Source: Dehalococcoidia bacterium
Lineage (GTDB): Bacteria > Chloroflexota > Dehalococcoidia > Lucifugimonadales > SHYT01
Direction of reading: 5' to 3'
NCBI GenBank assembly: GCA_009692665.1
Contig: SHYT01000002.1
Location: forward strand, 120,606 to 174,821
Length of the DNA: 54,216 nt
Shown here: positions 6,422 through 15,395 of the stretch, in pieces
Numbering within the stretch: the first letter of the stretch is position 1
How the letters are laid out: every line of letters starts with the position of its first letter
Translations under genes and position numbers: made by a program
The notes under the pieces: model-generated
Database searches by the model: none
What the model saw: the letters and a program-made list of their open reading frames with translations, nothing else
Told to the model about the DNA's origin: nothing

Positions 6422-8671
6422 CTACGACTGGTTGGGAGGCTGCACCACGCTCATGGCACCTGCTGCCCACTCCAGCCCGTTTGTCCACGCATCCGTCAGT
6501 GCCGCCACCGTTGTGTCTACCAGCCCGTTCACCGTGAACTGCTCGCCGCCAACCGCGCCCAGCCGCGCCAGCTTCACACCCTCAGCATTCGCCAGCCGCT
6601 CCAGCGCCGCCACTGACTCAGCCCGCAGCGACACCACGATCCGCGATTGCGTCTCCCCGAACAACGCCGCATCCCACCGCCCCTTTAAGGTGAAGGAGCC
6701 CTTGAACCCAAGGTTCCCCAAGATGGCCGATTCCGCCAGCGTCACACCCAGCCCGCCATCCGAGCAATCGTGCGCGGACGCGAGCAGCCCTTCAGCAATT
6801 GCCGTCCGGCACAGCCGCTGCAACCGAGACTCAAGGCCGAGGTCAATCACCGGATGGCCCGCCACCTGGTTGTGCATACGCTCCAGGTACTCGCTGCCAC
6901 CCAGCGATGCCGCGTCGCCCGCTACCTCGCCAGCGCCCAGCAGCATCACGATATCGCCCTCTCGCTGGAACCCTGCACCGCATCGGCGTTCCACGTTCTG
7001 CAGCAGCCCAAGCGCCCCCACAACGGGCGTCGGATAAATCGGCTTCTTGTCCGTCTCGTTGTAGAGGCTCACGTTGCCGCTGATAATCGGAACGCCCAGC
7101 ACCCGGCACGCCTCAGACATACCTTTGATGGCTTCTTCAAGCTGGAAATACACGTCCGCGCGCTCCGGATTGCCAAAGTTCAGGCAGTCCGTCAGCGCTA
7201 TCGGCTCAGCGCCCACGCAGGACACGTTCCGGCACGCCTCCGCAATGGCAATCGCACCGCCCATGTACGGGTCTAGCTGGCACAGCCTGCCGTTCCCGTC
7301 CAGCGCCAGCGCCAGCCCAACCTGCGACTCCCGTACGCGCAGCACCGCCGCATCGCCCGCGCCCGGCGGAATGACCGTCGCCGTCTGCACCTGATGGTCA
7401 AACTGCCGGTACACGCTCCGCCGGCTGGCGATGTTCGGCGATGCCAGCAGCTTCAGCAGTACGTCGGTCGCCGATATCGTCGGCATCGGCACTTTGCTCA
7501 TATCCGCGTTTTGTAGCGCCGTCAGGTCAGGCGATTTCACCCCCTTTAGCCGGTACTGCGGCGCGTCTACCAGATGCCGCACCTTTACGGACGCGGCAAG
7601 CTCCTTGCCGTCATAAATCTCCACCAGGTTCGTGTCCGTAACCTCGCCAATCTCTACCGCAGTCAGGTCCCACTTGTGGAACACGCGTTTGACCTTCTCT
7701 TCGTCGCCGCGCTTCACTATGACCAGCATTCGCTCCTGCGATTCAGAAAGCATCACTTCATACGGCGTCATCTCGGACTCGCGCCGCGGCACCTTCGCTA
7801 CGTCAATCCGTAGGCCCGTGCCGCCTTTGTCTGCACACTCAATGCTGGAGCTGGTCAGCCCCGCCGCGCCCAGGTCCTGCATCCCCACGATGCCGTCCCC
7901 GCACGTGCGGATCGCTTCCAGGCACGCCTCGATGAGCACTTTCTCCAGGAATGGGTTTCCCACCTGCACCGTCGGCCGCAGTTCACGGTCCTCATCAAAC
8001 GACCGCGAAGCCAGCCCGGACGCTCCGTGGATGCCGTCCCGGCCCGTGTCCGCGCCCACCAGCAGCAGGGTGTTTCCTTTGCCCGTGGCCCGCGCGCGCA
8101 CGAGCCCGTCCTTTTTCAGCAGCCCCACGCAGAGGGCGTTCACCAGCGGATTGCCGGAGTAGCAGTCCTCAAAGTAAATCTCGCCGCCCACGTCGGGCAC
8201 GCCGATGCAGTTGCCGTACCAGCCAATACCACCCACAACGCCGCCAAACAGGTATCGGTTCCGTGGCTCCGTCAGCGGCCCAAACCGCAGTGAGTTCATC
8301 AGGGCAATCGGCCGCGCACCCATGGTCATGATGTCCCGCACAATGCCGCCCACGCCCGTCGCCGCTCCTTGCAGCGGCTCCACCGCCGACGGGTGGTTGT
8401 GAGACTCCACCTTCATCACCACCGCCAGCCCATCGCCTATGTCCACCATCCCGGCGTTCTCTTCGCCCGGCTTTACCAACACCCGCGGCGAGGTTGTCGG
8501 AAACATCTTGAGCAACGGCCTGGAGTGCTTGTATCCGCAGTGCTCGCTCCATAGGGAGCCGAACAGGCCAAGCTCCACGTGGTTCGGTTCGCGGCCCATC
8601 AGTTCAACAATGCGCTCGTATTCAGCGCGGCTAAGAGCAAGCTCTTCAAGGACTTGTTTAGATACAGGCAT
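6422..8671 (-). CDS. purL: Phosphoribosylformylglycinamidine synthase, subunit PurL
   Basis: Fourth step of purine synthesis: FGAR plus glutamine plus ATP gives FGAM, in the cytoplasm. The 749-residue protein is the small PurL form without a glutaminase domain, so PurQ and PurS must be encoded elsewhere. Visible motifs include LFGSLWSEHCGYKHS near residue 40, SHNHPSAVEPLQGAATGVGG with ATP- and metal-binding residues, and MQDLGAAGLTSSSIE; the second AIRS-like half holds DGNGRLCQLDPYMGG and SAHDCSDGGLGV. ATG at 8671 follows a weak purine-rich stretch. It is the first gene of a minus-strand run that continues into two acetyltransferases. Confidence 0.97.
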   Translation of the reverse strand: MPVSKQVLEELALSRAEYERIVELMGREPNHVELGLFGSLWSEHCGYKHSRPLLKMFPTTSPRVLVKPGEENAGMVDIGDGLAVVMKVESHNHPSAVEPLQGAATGVGGIVRDIMTMGARPIALMNSLRFGPLTEPRNRYLFGGVVGGIGWYGNCIGVPDVGGEIYFEDCYSGNPLVNALCVGLLKKDGLVRARATGKGNTLLLVGADTGRDGIHGASGLASRSFDEDRELRPTVQVGNPFLEKVLIEACLEAIRTCGDGIVGMQDLGAAGLTSSSIECADKGGTGLRIDVAKVPRRESEMTPYEVMLSESQERMLVIVKRGDEEKVKRVFHKWDLTAVEIGEVTDTNLVEIYDGKELAASVKVRHLVDAPQYRLKGVKSPDLTALQNADMSKVPMPTISATDVLLKLLASPNIASRRSVYRQFDHQVQTATVIPPGAGDAAVLRVRESQVGLALALDGNGRLCQLDPYMGGAIAIAEACRNVSCVGAEPIALTDCLNFGNPERADVYFQLEEAIKGMSEACRVLGVPIISGNVSLYNETDKKPIYPTPVVGALGLLQNVERRCGAGFQREGDIVMLLGAGEVAGDAASLGGSEYLERMHNQVAGHPVIDLGLESRLQRLCRTAIAEGLLASAHDCSDGGLGVTLAESAILGNLGFKGSFTLKGRWDAALFGETQSRIVVSLRAESVAALERLANAEGVKLARLGAVGGEQFTVNGLVDTTVAALTDAWTNGLEWAAGAMSVVQPPNQS

Positions 8672-9003
8672 GCGCAGACCCCTCTATCACGCCCCGCTTA
8701 CGTGGCGGCCATGCCGCAAGACGGCGTGTTTCATTGTACGACAGATACTTCCCACAAATCACGCCACCAGACGCTTGCATCACACGTTCGGCGGCGCTTT
8801 CATAGTGGTAGCAGAGCAGAAAAGAAAGGGCCGCCGAAGATACCCGCTGGCTCTGCCAGCCCGTCTGAATTGTTCAGCAAAAACAACAAAACGAATCGCT
8901 TTCCCCTGGAAAGCCGGCCATCATCACAGATGCAAACGCAGAATTATCCCTAAAACAAAGAGTATATGCATTGAATCAAATACAAACGCCCCAGTGCGGC
9001 ACG
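8672..9003. other. Intergenic region upstream of purL
   Basis: 332 bases with no convincing gene. On the minus strand a TACAAT (plus-strand 8733-8738) could be the -10 element of a purL promoter, without a good -35. A short GCTGGC/GCCAGC hairpin lies at about 8849-8863, and the part nearest the VWA gene is A-rich. I saw no purine riboswitch. Confidence 0.4.
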
Positions 9004-11040
9004 CTACGCGGAGAGCAGGCGCCTCTGGCTGGAAAGGTAGTCCACCAGCACGTATTGCCCCAGCGTGTCTGGGCTGGTGTAGAACACGCGGCCACGGTTA
9101 ATGCGCATCATCTGGTCAATGAACTCCATCAGGTGCGCGCTGCGGTCCAGCATAAAGGTGTTGATGGTGATGCCGCGATTGGTGCACTGCTTCACCTCCC
9201 GCAGCGTCTCGCGGATGGTGCGCGGGCTTGGCGGGTACTGCAAGAACAGTTGCCCACCTTCCATGTGCGCCGTCGGCTCCCCGTCCGACACCATGATGAT
9301 CTGCTTGCTCCCATCTGAGAACCGCGACAGGAGCTTCTGTGCAAGCCCCAGGCCATGCTGGATATTCGTGTAGGGATCGAACTCATCCCAATTGAGATAC
9401 GCCAGCCGCTCCGCCTTGATCTCCCGAGCGTATGTGGAGAACCCAACCACGTGCAGCGTATCTCGCGGGAACTGCGTGCGAATGAGGTTGTCCAGCGCCA
9501 GCGCCACCTTCTTGGCTGCTATAAAGTTGCCGCGCATCGCCATAGACAGGCTCAGGTCCAGCAGCAGCACGGTCGCCATACGCGGCTGCTCTGACACGCG
9601 GCGAACCTCAAAGTCCTGCACCTGTAGCTTGATTGGAGGAAAGCCCTCACTATGACCCATCGCATTGAAAAGTGTGCGCTGCAGGTCAAGCGCCAGCGCG
9701 TCGCCAAACTCATAGCGCTTCAAGCCGTCTGCGACGTCGGTGCCTGTACCGTCCCTGCGCGCCTCGTGCTGGCCGACCTGGCTCCGTTTAATGGAGAGAA
9801 AGATTTCCTGCAGCGCCTTTTGGCCTATTTTGCGAATGCCTTTTGGGGTCAACTCATATCCGTTCTTGACCTTGGTAATATAGCCGGACTCCTCTAGCAT
9901 CTGGGTGAGCATTTGCAACTGCTGGAACTCTTGCGTGGACTGTTCGTCCAGGACGTTGCGCAGCAGGTCTAGGTTCACTTGCGCAAGGTCTGCTGTTTGT
10001 TGCCCGCATCGCATCTGCCGCTCCACCTCATCCATGCCCTGGAGTCGCTCCATGAGCGCAAACCCCTGCTCTAAGTCCAGCGGCTTAGAACCCTGGAACC
10101 TATACTCCCGGCTCCATTGGCTCGCGGCCTGTAGCTGCTCCAGGTTCGCCGCAAGCTTCGTGAGCTGCTCGCGAATTTCTGGGTCCTGCAGCGAGGCGTC
10201 CAGAGTCTCCTCCAGTTGCTTTCGCTGGTCAAACGTCAAACTGTTCAGCAGCGATTCCATCTGCGCTGCCCGCCGCTGTAGCCGCTCAACAAGCCCTTCC
10301 AACGACGACGCGCCCTTATCCCCAAGGAGGTCACCATGCTGCTCTCGGAAAGGCCGGATATCAGGCTCTCCCCCCGCAATACGCTGCTCAAGCAATGCAT
10401 TGAGGTCACGGAGCATCTCCTTGGAGCGCTGGACATCATGGGGCGTCAATCGCTGGATTTCCTGACTCACCGCGTTAGCATCGGCTTTGAGGACCTGCTG
10501 TTGCAACCATTGCAGCAGGCTGTCGAATTTCTCCTTAGCCTCCGGGTCCATAAATTCGTAGTCCCGGAGCTGCTGAAGTGCCGGAGCTGATTGTTGCGGG
10601 AGGTGATTGACGAAGTTCTGGTTCTTCTGGGCCAGCTGGTCCAGTTTGCGGAGGAGATCGGCTTGGAGGCTTTTGTCTCGCCCTTGCTCCGTAAACTCTT
10701 GGAGCCTCTGTGCGGCTTCTTGGCGCTTTCTCTCTAGGCCAGCCTGCTCCAAGCGCTTCGCCTCATCAAGCTGCTCTTTGATGCCGCTAAGAATGGAGCC
10801 AAGGTTGTACCGCTCGAGGAGTTCCTGGCGCTGCAGGTGAATACGCTGTTGCAGGTCTTGCAGGCCCGGCAGGCGCTGGCCGTGCTTGCCCTGCACTCCG
10901 CGTTGAGTAATAGTACGCAGGGCGGCGTTCACGTCGCCCTGCGTCACTATCTGCTCTGAGACCTGCTCTAAAAGGTCCTCCTCACGGACAGGAAAGACCT
11001 CTTGCGAGTCGTCCCACCGAGAGTACCTATAGAAACGCAT
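9004..11040 (-). CDS. VWA-domain protein, partner of an AAA ATPase
   Basis: 678 residues. Residues 1-400 are polar, Gln/Leu/Glu-rich and strongly helical, probably coiled coil. A winged-helix-like patch (ITKVKNGYELTPKGIRKIGQKAL) lies at about 385-410. The C-terminal 200 residues are a von Willebrand A domain: VLLLDLSLSMAMRG gives the DxSxS part of the MIDAS metal site, and IIMVSDGEPTAHM gives its second Asp. This is the ChlD/BchD, CbbO/NorD and YehP kind of partner for MoxR-type ATPases. Such pairs remodel or insert metals into target complexes; the target here is unknown. The ATPase gene ends 33 bases upstream, so the two form an operon. Confidence 0.85.
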   Translation of the reverse strand: MRFYRYSRWDDSQEVFPVREEDLLEQVSEQIVTQGDVNAALRTITQRGVQGKHGQRLPGLQDLQQRIHLQRQELLERYNLGSILSGIKEQLDEAKRLEQAGLERKRQEAAQRLQEFTEQGRDKSLQADLLRKLDQLAQKNQNFVNHLPQQSAPALQQLRDYEFMDPEAKEKFDSLLQWLQQQVLKADANAVSQEIQRLTPHDVQRSKEMLRDLNALLEQRIAGGEPDIRPFREQHGDLLGDKGASSLEGLVERLQRRAAQMESLLNSLTFDQRKQLEETLDASLQDPEIREQLTKLAANLEQLQAASQWSREYRFQGSKPLDLEQGFALMERLQGMDEVERQMRCGQQTADLAQVNLDLLRNVLDEQSTQEFQQLQMLTQMLEESGYITKVKNGYELTPKGIRKIGQKALQEIFLSIKRSQVGQHEARRDGTGTDVADGLKRYEFGDALALDLQRTLFNAMGHSEGFPPIKLQVQDFEVRRVSEQPRMATVLLLDLSLSMAMRGNFIAAKKVALALDNLIRTQFPRDTLHVVGFSTYAREIKAERLAYLNWDEFDPYTNIQHGLGLAQKLLSRFSDGSKQIIMVSDGEPTAHMEGGQLFLQYPPSPRTIRETLREVKQCTNRGITINTFMLDRSAHLMEFIDQMMRINRGRVFYTSPDTLGQYVLVDYLSSQRRLLSA

Positions 11041-11073
11041 CTATGCCTCTACCCACACCCAGACCGTCAATGC

Positions 11074-12483
11074 CTAGCCGCGGTAGCGGAACTTGCCCTC
11101 CACCTTATCGCGATTGAGCCTGCGGTTCAGGTGTAGCCCATCAAGCACAAACTCTACCGCGGAGGCGTACAGGCCTTCTTGTTTTGGCGAGACCTGAAGC
11201 TTCTCTATCATAGGCGCCAGTGCTTCGACTTTACCTAGCTTCTCCGCATACACAAAGGAGGGCACATCTGTGCCGGTCTCAATGACAAGCCCCTCCTCAA
11301 ACTTTTGGATGAGCGGGTCAAAGTCACGCACCGTGAAGTACTTGCCGAACGTATTCAGCACAGCTTTTTTGGTGATCTCATCAATGACTCGGGTCTCGCG
11401 CCCTTCCTCAACAGTCTCCAACTCCAACTTGCCGGAGGAAGATGCCAGCATGAACGGCAGGTCACTCACACGGGGCGCGGCAGTCTTTTCTTTGTACCGC
11501 ACAACACGGCGCATGCTCGCCGCAACCAGTGTCTCCAGATTCGCAATAGTCACGCGCAAAGAAACGCCTGACCGTTGGTTGATTTCCGGGCTTTTGCGCG
11601 CCAGGAAGGTAAACTCAGCAACAATTTCCTTCATGAACTGCGGGACTGTTACAAGCTTCTCCGCATCCTCAAATCTGCTGCGCTCCTGCTCCGCAATTTC
11701 AATCTCTTGGTCGATTGTCTTTGGATAGTGCGTGCGAATCTGCGCGCCGTAGCGGTCTTTGAGCGGCGTGATAATGCGGCCGCGGTTCGTGTAATCCTCA
11801 GGGTTTGCCGTGGCGACAACGTATACGTCAACGGGCAAGCGGATGAGATAGCCACGGATTTGCACGTCGCGCTCTTCCAGCAGGTTGAAAAGGCCCACCT
11901 GGATGCGCTCCGCCAAGTCAGGCAACTCATTAATACAGAAGATGCCTCGGTTCACACGCGGAATGAGGCCATAGTGGATCGTCAGCTCATCGCCCAGGTA
12001 GCGGCCTTCCGCGACCTTAATAGGGTCCACTTCACCGATGACATCCGCCATAGACACGTCCGGCGTAGCCAGCTTCTCGGCGTAGCGGCGCTCGCGACCG
12101 ATCCACTCCAGTTCAACGTCATCCCCGTCCTTTGCAACTTTTACCCGGCATGCGGCGCAGATGGGCTTAAATGGATTATCGTTGATTTCGCAGCCTGCAA
12201 TCGTGGGTGCTTCTTCGTCCAGCAGGCCGGTCATTTGGCGGATGACGCGGGACTTCGCCTGACCACGCTCGCCCAGTAAAATAACGTCCTGGCCAGCGAA
12301 GAGGGCATTCTCAAGCTGGGGTATAACTGTATCTTCGTAGCCAACGATACCCGGAAAGAGCTTCTCACCCTTGCTGATCCGCGCGATAAGATTCTTCCGC
12401 ATCTCCTCACGAACCGGCAAGACCTTATAGTTGGCAGTCCTGAGTTGCGCAATAGTTTTGGGTTGACGTGCCTGGGGCATCAT
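11074..12483 (-). CDS. MoxR/Mg-chelatase-like AAA+ ATPase
   Basis: 469 residues. A Walker A variant, LLGERGQAKSR, lies near residue 90. Walker B reads IFCINELPDL, with Asn where the usual DE has Asp. Sensor 1 is VVATANPEDYTNRG, and a helical lid follows. Between Walker A and B is an insert with three cysteines (GCEINDNPFKPICAAC), possibly a small metal site. Family members are annotated as sigma-54-interacting or magnesium-chelatase-like, but no DNA-binding or GAFTGA motif is visible, so a MoxR role with the downstream VWA protein fits better. ATG 12483 (or 12480) follows GAAGGGGAGG. Confidence 0.85.
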   Translation of the reverse strand: MMPQARQPKTIAQLRTANYKVLPVREEMRKNLIARISKGEKLFPGIVGYEDTVIPQLENALFAGQDVILLGERGQAKSRVIRQMTGLLDEEAPTIAGCEINDNPFKPICAACRVKVAKDGDDVELEWIGRERRYAEKLATPDVSMADVIGEVDPIKVAEGRYLGDELTIHYGLIPRVNRGIFCINELPDLAERIQVGLFNLLEERDVQIRGYLIRLPVDVYVVATANPEDYTNRGRIITPLKDRYGAQIRTHYPKTIDQEIEIAEQERSRFEDAEKLVTVPQFMKEIVAEFTFLARKSPEINQRSGVSLRVTIANLETLVAASMRRVVRYKEKTAAPRVSDLPFMLASSSGKLELETVEEGRETRVIDEITKKAVLNTFGKYFTVRDFDPLIQKFEEGLVIETGTDVPSFVYAEKLGKVEALAPMIEKLQVSPKQEGLYASAVEFVLDGLHLNRRLNRDKVEGKFRYRG

Positions 12484-12601
12484 GGCCTCCCCTTCGGACT
12501 AGGTCCGCGCTTCCGGTTGATTATATCCCACGCTGTACATCAGAACCGAATTGGATACCATGTCACGACTGCGGCGCTCTTACTACGTTAGGCAAACGCA
12601 G

Positions 12602-12898
12602 CTATTGCCCGTATGGCTTAGCCTGGGACCAGAGTTTGGTCAGCTGCCCATCGCCGGCGGCATCCCCTTTGCGCTTCTGCTTGTACGCGGCCTCCAGCGC
12701 CTGGAATAGCCTATCGTCGTGCTTGAAGACGTCTGCCTTGTCTATTGCAAACGTCCACGGCTCAACCCTTTGTTGCTGCCAGCGCTTGTAGTAATCCTCG
12801 TGGGCAACCGCGATTTTGCCGCCCTCTTCCACCCACACGCGCCGGACAATTGGCTCGCCTCCACTCGCCTTCGCCAAAACAATGTCGCCTCGTGGCAT
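12602..12898 (-). CDS. Conserved-looking hypothetical protein
   Basis: 98 residues, not recognised. The N-terminus MPRGDIVLAKASGGEPIVRRVWVEEGGKIAVAHEDYY looks like a small beta-rich domain, followed by a charged helical part (KADVFKHDDRLFQALEAAYKQKRKG). ATG at 12898 is chosen because AAGGGGGA lies a few bases upstream; the frame extends to TTG 12961, but that extension has no ribosome binding site. There is no signal peptide or membrane segment. It lies between folB and the AAA gene on the same strand, with 78 bases to the folB stop upstream. Confidence 0.6.
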   Translation of the reverse strand: MPRGDIVLAKASGGEPIVRRVWVEEGGKIAVAHEDYYKRWQQQRVEPWTFAIDKADVFKHDDRLFQALEAAYKQKRKGDAAGDGQLTKLWSQAKPYGQ

Positions 12899-12976
12899 GG
12901 GGTCCCCCTTGATCGCTGCCCGGAATGTTCGCATTATAGGCTTGCCGTTAGGGCTCCGCAACGCGCAATATCACCG

Positions 12977-13360
12977 CTACTGGCGTTCTTGCGAACCAGA
13001 AGACTTGGTCCGCCAGAGCGTCACGGAAGCGGCCTCCAGCACGGCCCCCTTGATTGGTGGCGACGGCTTGCTCACCCGCACCCGCACACTCGTAACTGGA
13101 AACCCACTCAACACCTTGGACGCTATCGTCTCCCCCACTGCTTCTAGCAGGTGCATGGGAGGTCCCTCCATGACTTCTTTGGCAATGTGGAAAAGCTGAG
13201 AGTAATTGATGGTGTGCCCCAGTTGATCAGAAACGCCCGCACGCTGCAAATCAGCTTCCACGTCCAGGTCAACAATAAACCGCTGACCCAGCTTCTGCTC
13301 CTCAGGGAGCGCGCCGTGGTAACCATAGAAGACCATGCCTTTGAGAGAGATTGTATCCAT
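12977..13360 (-). CDS. folB: Dihydroneopterin aldolase
   Basis: Converts 7,8-dihydroneopterin to 6-hydroxymethyl-7,8-dihydropterin and glycolaldehyde in folate synthesis. The 127-residue protein has the FolB pattern: MDTISLKGMVFYGYHGALPEEQKLGQ, the catalytic region with YHG and EExxxGQ; VDLDVEADL; INYSQLFHI; LEAVGETIA with the conserved Glu; and VRVSKPSPPI near the end. The frame stays open well upstream, but ATG 13360 is where the family starts and has GGAG and AGGA just before it. FolK and FolP are not in the window. It lies 53 bases downstream of tlyA on the same strand. Confidence 0.9.
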   Translation of the reverse strand: MDTISLKGMVFYGYHGALPEEQKLGQRFIVDLDVEADLQRAGVSDQLGHTINYSQLFHIAKEVMEGPPMHLLEAVGETIASKVLSGFPVTSVRVRVSKPSPPIKGAVLEAASVTLWRTKSSGSQERQ

Positions 13361-13413
13361 TAGTCCTAACGCTCCTAAGCATGACGTCGTGACGCAACTG
13401 CAACCGCACCCAA

Positions 13414-14157
13414 TCAGGCTATTCGGTCGCTTCTTGGCGGGACTTGGATGAGAGCCAGGAACTCCCGGTTTCCTGCGTCGCCCAGCACCGGCGATGACGT
13501 TAGTCCCCTCAATCTCCAGCCTCGTTCGATAATCCATAGCAATGCACGGCCCAGCACACGTGCGTGGATAAACGGGTCGCGAATAATCCCGCCTTTGCCG
13601 ATTTCTTCCCGCTCCGCTTCAAATTGGGGCTTAATAAGCGGGACCATGAATCCGCCAGGCTTCACATGCTCCGTCACAGAAGGCAGCACTTTGGTCAACG
13701 AAATAAATGACACATCGATAACGGCGAACGGCACCTGTTCCGGAATATGGAACGGATAGCGTGCGTTGACACCCTCCATAACGGTCACACGTGAGTCCAT
13801 GCGCAGCTTGAAATCCATCTGTGCGTGCCCTACGTCCACGGCGTACACACGTTGGGCTCCGCGCTGCAGCAGGCAATCGGTGAAGCCTCCGGTAGAAGCC
13901 CCCACGTCCAGCGCAGCAATCCCGCGTACATCTAGACGAAACTTCTCCAACGCGTGAGCCATCTTCAGCCCGCCACGGCCAACGTACTGGAGATGTGCCT
14001 TCAACGAGATTGGAGCACTCTCGTCAACGGGCGTGCCGGACTTTGTGATAGGCCGTTCGCCAACTAAGACTTCACCAGCCATAAGAAGCGCCTGCGCCTT
14101 CTCACGTGTCGGCGCCAGGCCTCGTTCCACAAGCAGCAGATCAATACGGCGTTTCAC
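13414..14157 (-). CDS. tlyA: TlyA-family rRNA 2'-O-methyltransferase
   Basis: An N-terminal S4 RNA-binding domain (RRIDLLLVERGLAPTREKAQALL, then MAGEVLVGERPITKSG) is followed by an FtsJ-like methyltransferase with the SAM loop LDVGASTGGFTDCLL, FAVIDVSFISL and IKPQFEAEREEIGKGGI. Characterised TlyA proteins methylate ribose in 16S and 23S rRNA, the modification needed for capreomycin sensitivity, although they are often labelled hemolysin A. I placed the start at GTG 14157 (VKRRID), where the family begins, giving 247 residues. ATG 14226 in the same frame would add 23 residues of no known domain. Confidence 0.92.
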   Translation of the reverse strand: MKRRIDLLLVERGLAPTREKAQALLMAGEVLVGERPITKSGTPVDESAPISLKAHLQYVGRGGLKMAHALEKFRLDVRGIAALDVGASTGGFTDCLLQRGAQRVYAVDVGHAQMDFKLRMDSRVTVMEGVNARYPFHIPEQVPFAVIDVSFISLTKVLPSVTEHVKPGGFMVPLIKPQFEAEREEIGKGGIIRDPFIHARVLGRALLWIIERGWRLRGLTSSPVLGDAGNREFLALIQVPPRSDRIA

Positions 14158-14342
14158 GGTGCGTTCAGAATAGCATAGCGCGAGCGGATATGGGCGTTTA
14201 CCTAGTGCGGAGCGGTACCGCTCCATCCGCCGTACACCATGTATGACTTGGTCAGCCCCAGGAACTTTTCACGACGTAGATGACCGTCGGGAAAGAGTTG
14301 TCTAAGTTCCTTTGCGTTAGGGACTGCTATACTAAAAGCGCG

Positions 14343-14418
14343 TCGGGGCGTGGCCCAGTCCGGTAGGGCACTTGCATGGGGTGCAAGGGGTCAGAGGTTC
14401 AAATCCTCTCGCCCCGAC
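14343..14418 (+). tRNA. tRNA-Pro (GGG)
   Basis: The acceptor arm TCGGGGC pairs with GCCCCGA at 14411-14417. The anticodon stem CTTGC/GCAAG encloses ATGGGGT, anticodon GGG. The T arm is AGAGG-TTCAAAT-CCTCT. CCA is not encoded. A TATACT at 14328-14333 could be its -10 element. Confidence 0.95.
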
Positions 14419-14473
14419 TTTTCCAATCTTTCTGCTCACAACCTACTCATCATCCTCGACGTAGCAGGTATCT

Positions 14474-15267
14474 ATGTCCGGTTCCGTTCAGGACTTCTAT
14501 GACCGTGATCCGTCCGTTGAATGGAAACAGCTGGGAACGCTCTACTCGCGAATCGAGTTCCAGAGCACGCTTCGGCTTATCAACAAATACTTCCCCAAAA
14601 GTGGCAGCATCGTCGATATCGGCGGTGGGCCGGGCCGATACGCCATCGAACTCAGCAGGCGTGAATACAAGGTGGCGCTGGTGGATCTCTCTCTTGCGAA
14701 CATTGCCCTAGCGGAAAGAAACCTGGCAGCGCATGGTCTAAAGCCCGAAAGCGTTTTTGCGGCGGACGCGCGAAACCTCAGTACACTACCATCACATTTT
14801 TTGACGGCGCGCTCCTTATGGAGCCTCTCTACCACCTCTTCACTTTGGCAGACCGTAACACCGCGCTCAAAGAGATCCAACGAATCCTGCATCCTGGCGG
14901 CATCGCCATAGTTGCATACCTCAATACTTGGGGCCTCATTCGCACCGGTGTGACGGACTTCCCTGAATGGTTCGCGATTCCGGGTTTCTTGCCTAAAATG
15001 CTCGGCCATGGTGAGCTGAACATCTGGCATTGCTCGAATCCACAGCACGCCCAAGCAGAAGTCAACGGCGCTGGGTTTGAAGTGATCACTTATGCGGGTG
15101 CGGAAGGGCCAGTAGGCGGAATCCATACCCTGGTTGATCAATTAGCAAAAGACCATCCAAAGGCATATGAACAACTACTTACATTTGCGACAGAGACATC
15201 TGAATTACCCCAATTCCGTGATACAAGCGACCATCTGCATCTGGTGGTCCGAAAGCCAGAACCATAG
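14474..15267 (+). pseudogene. Class I SAM methyltransferase, frameshifted
   Basis: The first half, from ATG 14474, shows the SAM-binding motif IVDIGGGPGRYAIELSRR near residue 44, LVDLSLANI and FAADARNLSTLPSHF, then derails. The second half continues from about 14797 in the -1 frame with FFDGALLMEPLYHLF, LHPGGIAIVAYL and a C-terminal domain to 15267. The switch is in a run of six T at 14797-14802; a seventh T would restore one protein of about 264 residues ending HLHLVVRKPEP. It is most like small-molecule or UbiE-type methyltransferases; the substrate is unknown. Both halves are well preserved, so a homopolymer error or a very recent mutation is likely. Confidence 0.82.
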
Positions 15268-15395
15268 GCCTTACGCCAGCCTCAACATCTCCAGAAAAGC
15301 TGTCAAAATAGTTCCTAAGCGCATTGCCACCAGGACTAAACGCAGGGTGAATATGCCTTATGAGCGAGACTCCGAGAGAGCAAGTTATTGATGCT

